Shown in pieces: positions 61,943-64,000 of a stretch of DNA of 64,000 bases. This DNA is from Levilactobacillus namurensis DSM 19117 (GTDB lineage: Bacteria; Bacillota; Bacilli; Lactobacillales; Lactobacillaceae): the NCBI RefSeq assembly GCF_001434785.1, contig NZ_AZDT01000010.1, positions 62,001 to 126,000 on the forward strand, written 5' to 3'. A program made the position numbers and the translations under genes. Below the pieces are notes generated by a model that was given only the letters and a program-made list of their open reading frames with translations, was not told where the DNA came from and made no database searches. Numbering within the stretch: position 1 is the first letter of the stretch; the number at the start of each line of letters is the position of its first letter.

Positions 61943-64000
61943 TTAACGAATCTCCGCGCCCAGTTCATCTTCCAAACGCTTCGTAACCTTCGCAAAGGCC
62001 TGGTTAACGGCATCATCCACTAAGGTGGCGTGCTTGTCTTGATAGGTCAGCGTGTAGGCCAAGGACTTCTTGCCCTTAGGCACCTTAACCCCAGCATAAA
62101 CGTCGAATAGCTTGACGGACTGCAAGTAAGCGCCGCCCCGCTTCTCAATCAAGTTGACGACCTGTTCGTTGGTCACCTCATCGTCTACCAACATCGCAAT
62201 ATCACGCGTAATTGCAGGATACCGCGAGATCACGTCGTATTGGTTCTCCTGCTTAGGCATCTCAATAATCGCCTGCAGGTTCAATTCAAAGACGTAGGTC
62301 GTCCCGATCTTGAACTGCTTAGCAATCGTGGGGTGAATCTCACCAAGGTACCCGATGCGGTGTCCGTGAACCAAGATATCCGCGGTCCGTCCAGGGTGCA
62401 TCTCCGGCATCTCCTGGTTCGGAACATACGTGACCTCACCATTGACCGCCATGTCTTGCAGGTAAGCTGCAACGATTCCCTTGACTTGGTAGAAATCAAC
62501 TGCTTGAGCAGGTTGGTTCCAAGCCTGGGGCATCAACGTTCCCGTAATGGCACCGGCAATGTGTTCTTCTTCGCTTGGCCGGTCAGTTCCGTCCTCACGG
62601 TAGAAGACCCGTCCTTGTTCATATAACGCAACATCTTTGACTTTCCGGGCGGCATTGTAGGCCAGATCGTCCAACAAGCCCGTAATCAGGTTCATTCGCA
62701 AGACCGCGTGATCCACGCTCATTGGCCAAGCCAACTTGGTCGGAACACTCTCGCGCATCATGAACATTTTAGCTTTGTCTTCCGTAGTCAATGCGTACGA
62801 GATGGCTTGGTTCAAGCCCAAGGCCTCTAAGGAGTGCCGGGTCGCCCGCATCAGCCGTTGAGCTGGCGTCAAGCGTCCCTGCGTCATCCGTCCCGTCGGC
62901 AAGGTCACTGGAATGTTGTCGTAACCGTAGATTCGCGCAATTTCTTCCAGCAGATCGGCCGGAATATGAATATCGTTGCGCCGAATTGGCACCGTGACGG
63001 TCATTTGGTCCCCGTCAACAGCCACCGTAAAGCCTAATGATTCCAGAATATGCGTGACCTGTGCCTGCTTGAGGTCCATCCCCAAGACGGCATTCACGTG
63101 CGTCAGCGTCAACGGAATCACCGCTGGATCGGGTTGTTGGTTACTGCCCACGGCCGTCCCCGTCTGAACCGCGCCACTAGCTAATTCATCCATCAGCTGA
63201 GCAGCAGCATCTAAGGCATCCTGCACACCCGCTTGGTTGACGCCCCGTTCGAACCGCTGTGACGCGTCCGTGTGTAAGTGGTGCCGTTGTGCTGCCTTAC
63301 GGATGTGATCGTGTTCGAAGACCGCTGCTTCAATGGCCACCGTGTGTGTCTGACCAGTAATGGCGGTCGATAAACCACCCATCACCCCAGCCAACGCAAT
63401 GGGCGCTTGACCATCAGCAATCACGATATCCTTAGGATCCAAATCGTGGTCATTTTCGTCTAAAGTCGTCAACTGTTCCCCAGCATTTGCTGTCCGAACA
63501 TAGACGTCCTGTCCCGTAAACTTATCGTAGTCAAAGGCGTGTAGGGGTTGGCCATACTTCAACATGATGTAGTTCGTCACATCGACCACGTTGTTGATTG
63601 GCCGAATCCCCGCGTTCCATAACCGAATCTGTAACCACATTGGACTAGGGGCAATCTTCAGGTCGCGGACTAACCGCATCCGGTACTGAGGCGCTAACGC
63701 CGCATCCACGTGCAGGGTCAGTTGGTCAGCAATGGCCTCCCCAGTCTCCTTAACGGCTGGTTGGTCCAGCTTAACGGGTTGATCATAGATTGCGGCTAAG
63801 TCGCGCAACGTCCCGTTCAAGCTCAGCATGTCGCCTCGGTTAGGCGTGACATCCAAATCAATCAGGCTGTCGTCCATTCCTAAGAGTCCGAAAACGGGTT
63901 CACCCGGTTGTGCATCGGCTGGCAATACGTAAATGCCATCAGCGTATTCCTTAGGCACAACATCCTCACTGAATCCAATTTCTTGTAAGGAGCAGATCAT
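61943..64000 (-). CDS. pheT: Phenylalanyl-tRNA synthetase beta subunit, 5' end beyond the window
   Basis: Charges tRNA-Phe together with PheS. The window holds 685 codons of PheT; the usual length is about 800, so roughly 120 N-terminal residues (much of the tRNA-binding domain) lie past the right edge. The ATG at the edge is internal. B3/B4 editing-domain sequence with NNVVDVTNYIMLKYGQPLHAFD, B5 (GYDNIPVTLP) and the C-terminal anticodon-binding domain ending in KRLEDELGAEI are visible. Confidence 0.97.
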   Translation of the reverse strand: MICSLQEIGFSEDVVPKEYADGIYVLPADAQPGEPVFGLLGMDDSLIDLDVTPNRGDMLSLNGTLRDLAAIYDQPVKLDQPAVKETGEAIADQLTLHVDAALAPQYRMRLVRDLKIAPSPMWLQIRLWNAGIRPINNVVDVTNYIMLKYGQPLHAFDYDKFTGQDVYVRTANAGEQLTTLDENDHDLDPKDIVIADGQAPIALAGVMGGLSTAITGQTHTVAIEAAVFEHDHIRKAAQRHHLHTDASQRFERGVNQAGVQDALDAAAQLMDELASGAVQTGTAVGSNQQPDPAVIPLTLTHVNAVLGMDLKQAQVTHILESLGFTVAVDGDQMTVTVPIRRNDIHIPADLLEEIARIYGYDNIPVTLPTGRMTQGRLTPAQRLMRATRHSLEALGLNQAISYALTTEDKAKMFMMRESVPTKLAWPMSVDHAVLRMNLITGLLDDLAYNAARKVKDVALYEQGRVFYREDGTDRPSEEEHIAGAITGTLMPQAWNQPAQAVDFYQVKGIVAAYLQDMAVNGEVTYVPNQEMPEMHPGRTADILVHGHRIGYLGEIHPTIAKQFKIGTTYVFELNLQAIIEMPKQENQYDVISRYPAITRDIAMLVDDEVTNEQVVNLIEKRGGAYLQSVKLFDVYAGVKVPKGKKSLAYTLTYQDKHATLVDDAVNQAFAKVTKRLEDELGAEIR

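Noticed and set aside
1-64000. tRNA, rRNA, CRISPR, insertion sequence or prophage
   Set aside because: I looked for T-loop motifs, spaced direct repeats, transposase-like frames and integrases and saw none.

Overview
The window is a stretch of core chromosome from a low-G+C Gram-positive bacterium of the Lactobacillaceae. Gene order and protein sequences look like Lactiplantibacillus/Levilactobacillus; the fairly high G+C by eye and the LPQTxE-type sorting motif fit a Levilactobacillus-like species, but the species is inference. Nearly all genes lie on the minus strand and are packed into short operons, with Shine-Dalgarno sequences of the AGGAGG type and many intrinsic terminators. I see no rRNA, tRNA, CRISPR array, prophage or insertion sequence.

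Layout, left to right. 1-4050: an AAA+ ATPase cut by the left edge and a P-type cation ATPase whose leader reads as a manganese-sensing yybP-ykoY riboswitch with its own terminator. 4079-17473: protein targeting, chromosome and lipid genes (ylxM-ffh, ftsY, smc, rnc, acpP, plsX, recG, fakA and an Asp23-family gene). 17600-18310: divergent rpmB, then about 200 bases of unexplained, hairpin-rich DNA between terminators. 18310-30261: the classical gmk-rpoZ-coaBC-priA-fmt-rsmB-prpC-prkC-rsgA-rpe-thiN series. 30400-33640: an accessory spot with a small unknown gene behind two LexA/DinR-like boxes and a sortase-anchored Cna-B repeat protein. 33834-44365: recN, argR, tlyA, ispA, xseB, xseA, folD, nusB, yqhY, efp, pepQ, rpmA, prp, rplU. 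44492-46865: a dUTPase-family gene with two unrecognised genes. 47229-50050: glnA, glnR (with a perfect GlnR box) and miaA. 50194-53638: a DUF3042 gene, an atypical rhodanese, glucokinase, yqgQ, rhomboid protease, 5-FTHF cyclo-ligase and rpmG. 53765-64000: a class B penicillin-binding protein, a divergent YfhO-family membrane protein, a cysteine-poor HesB-like gene, greA, udk, mltG and the 3' part of pheT.

Several genes make functional sense together. FakA makes acyl-phosphate from exogenous fatty acid, PlsX interconverts acyl-phosphate and acyl-ACP, and AcpP carries the chains. Ffh, FtsY and YlxM form the targeting pathway. PrpC and PrkC are a phosphatase/kinase pair that senses the wall, and the PBP, MltG and YfhO proteins work at the same envelope. 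The most notable non-coding signals are the manganese riboswitch, the double SOS box and the two unexplained structured intergenic regions.
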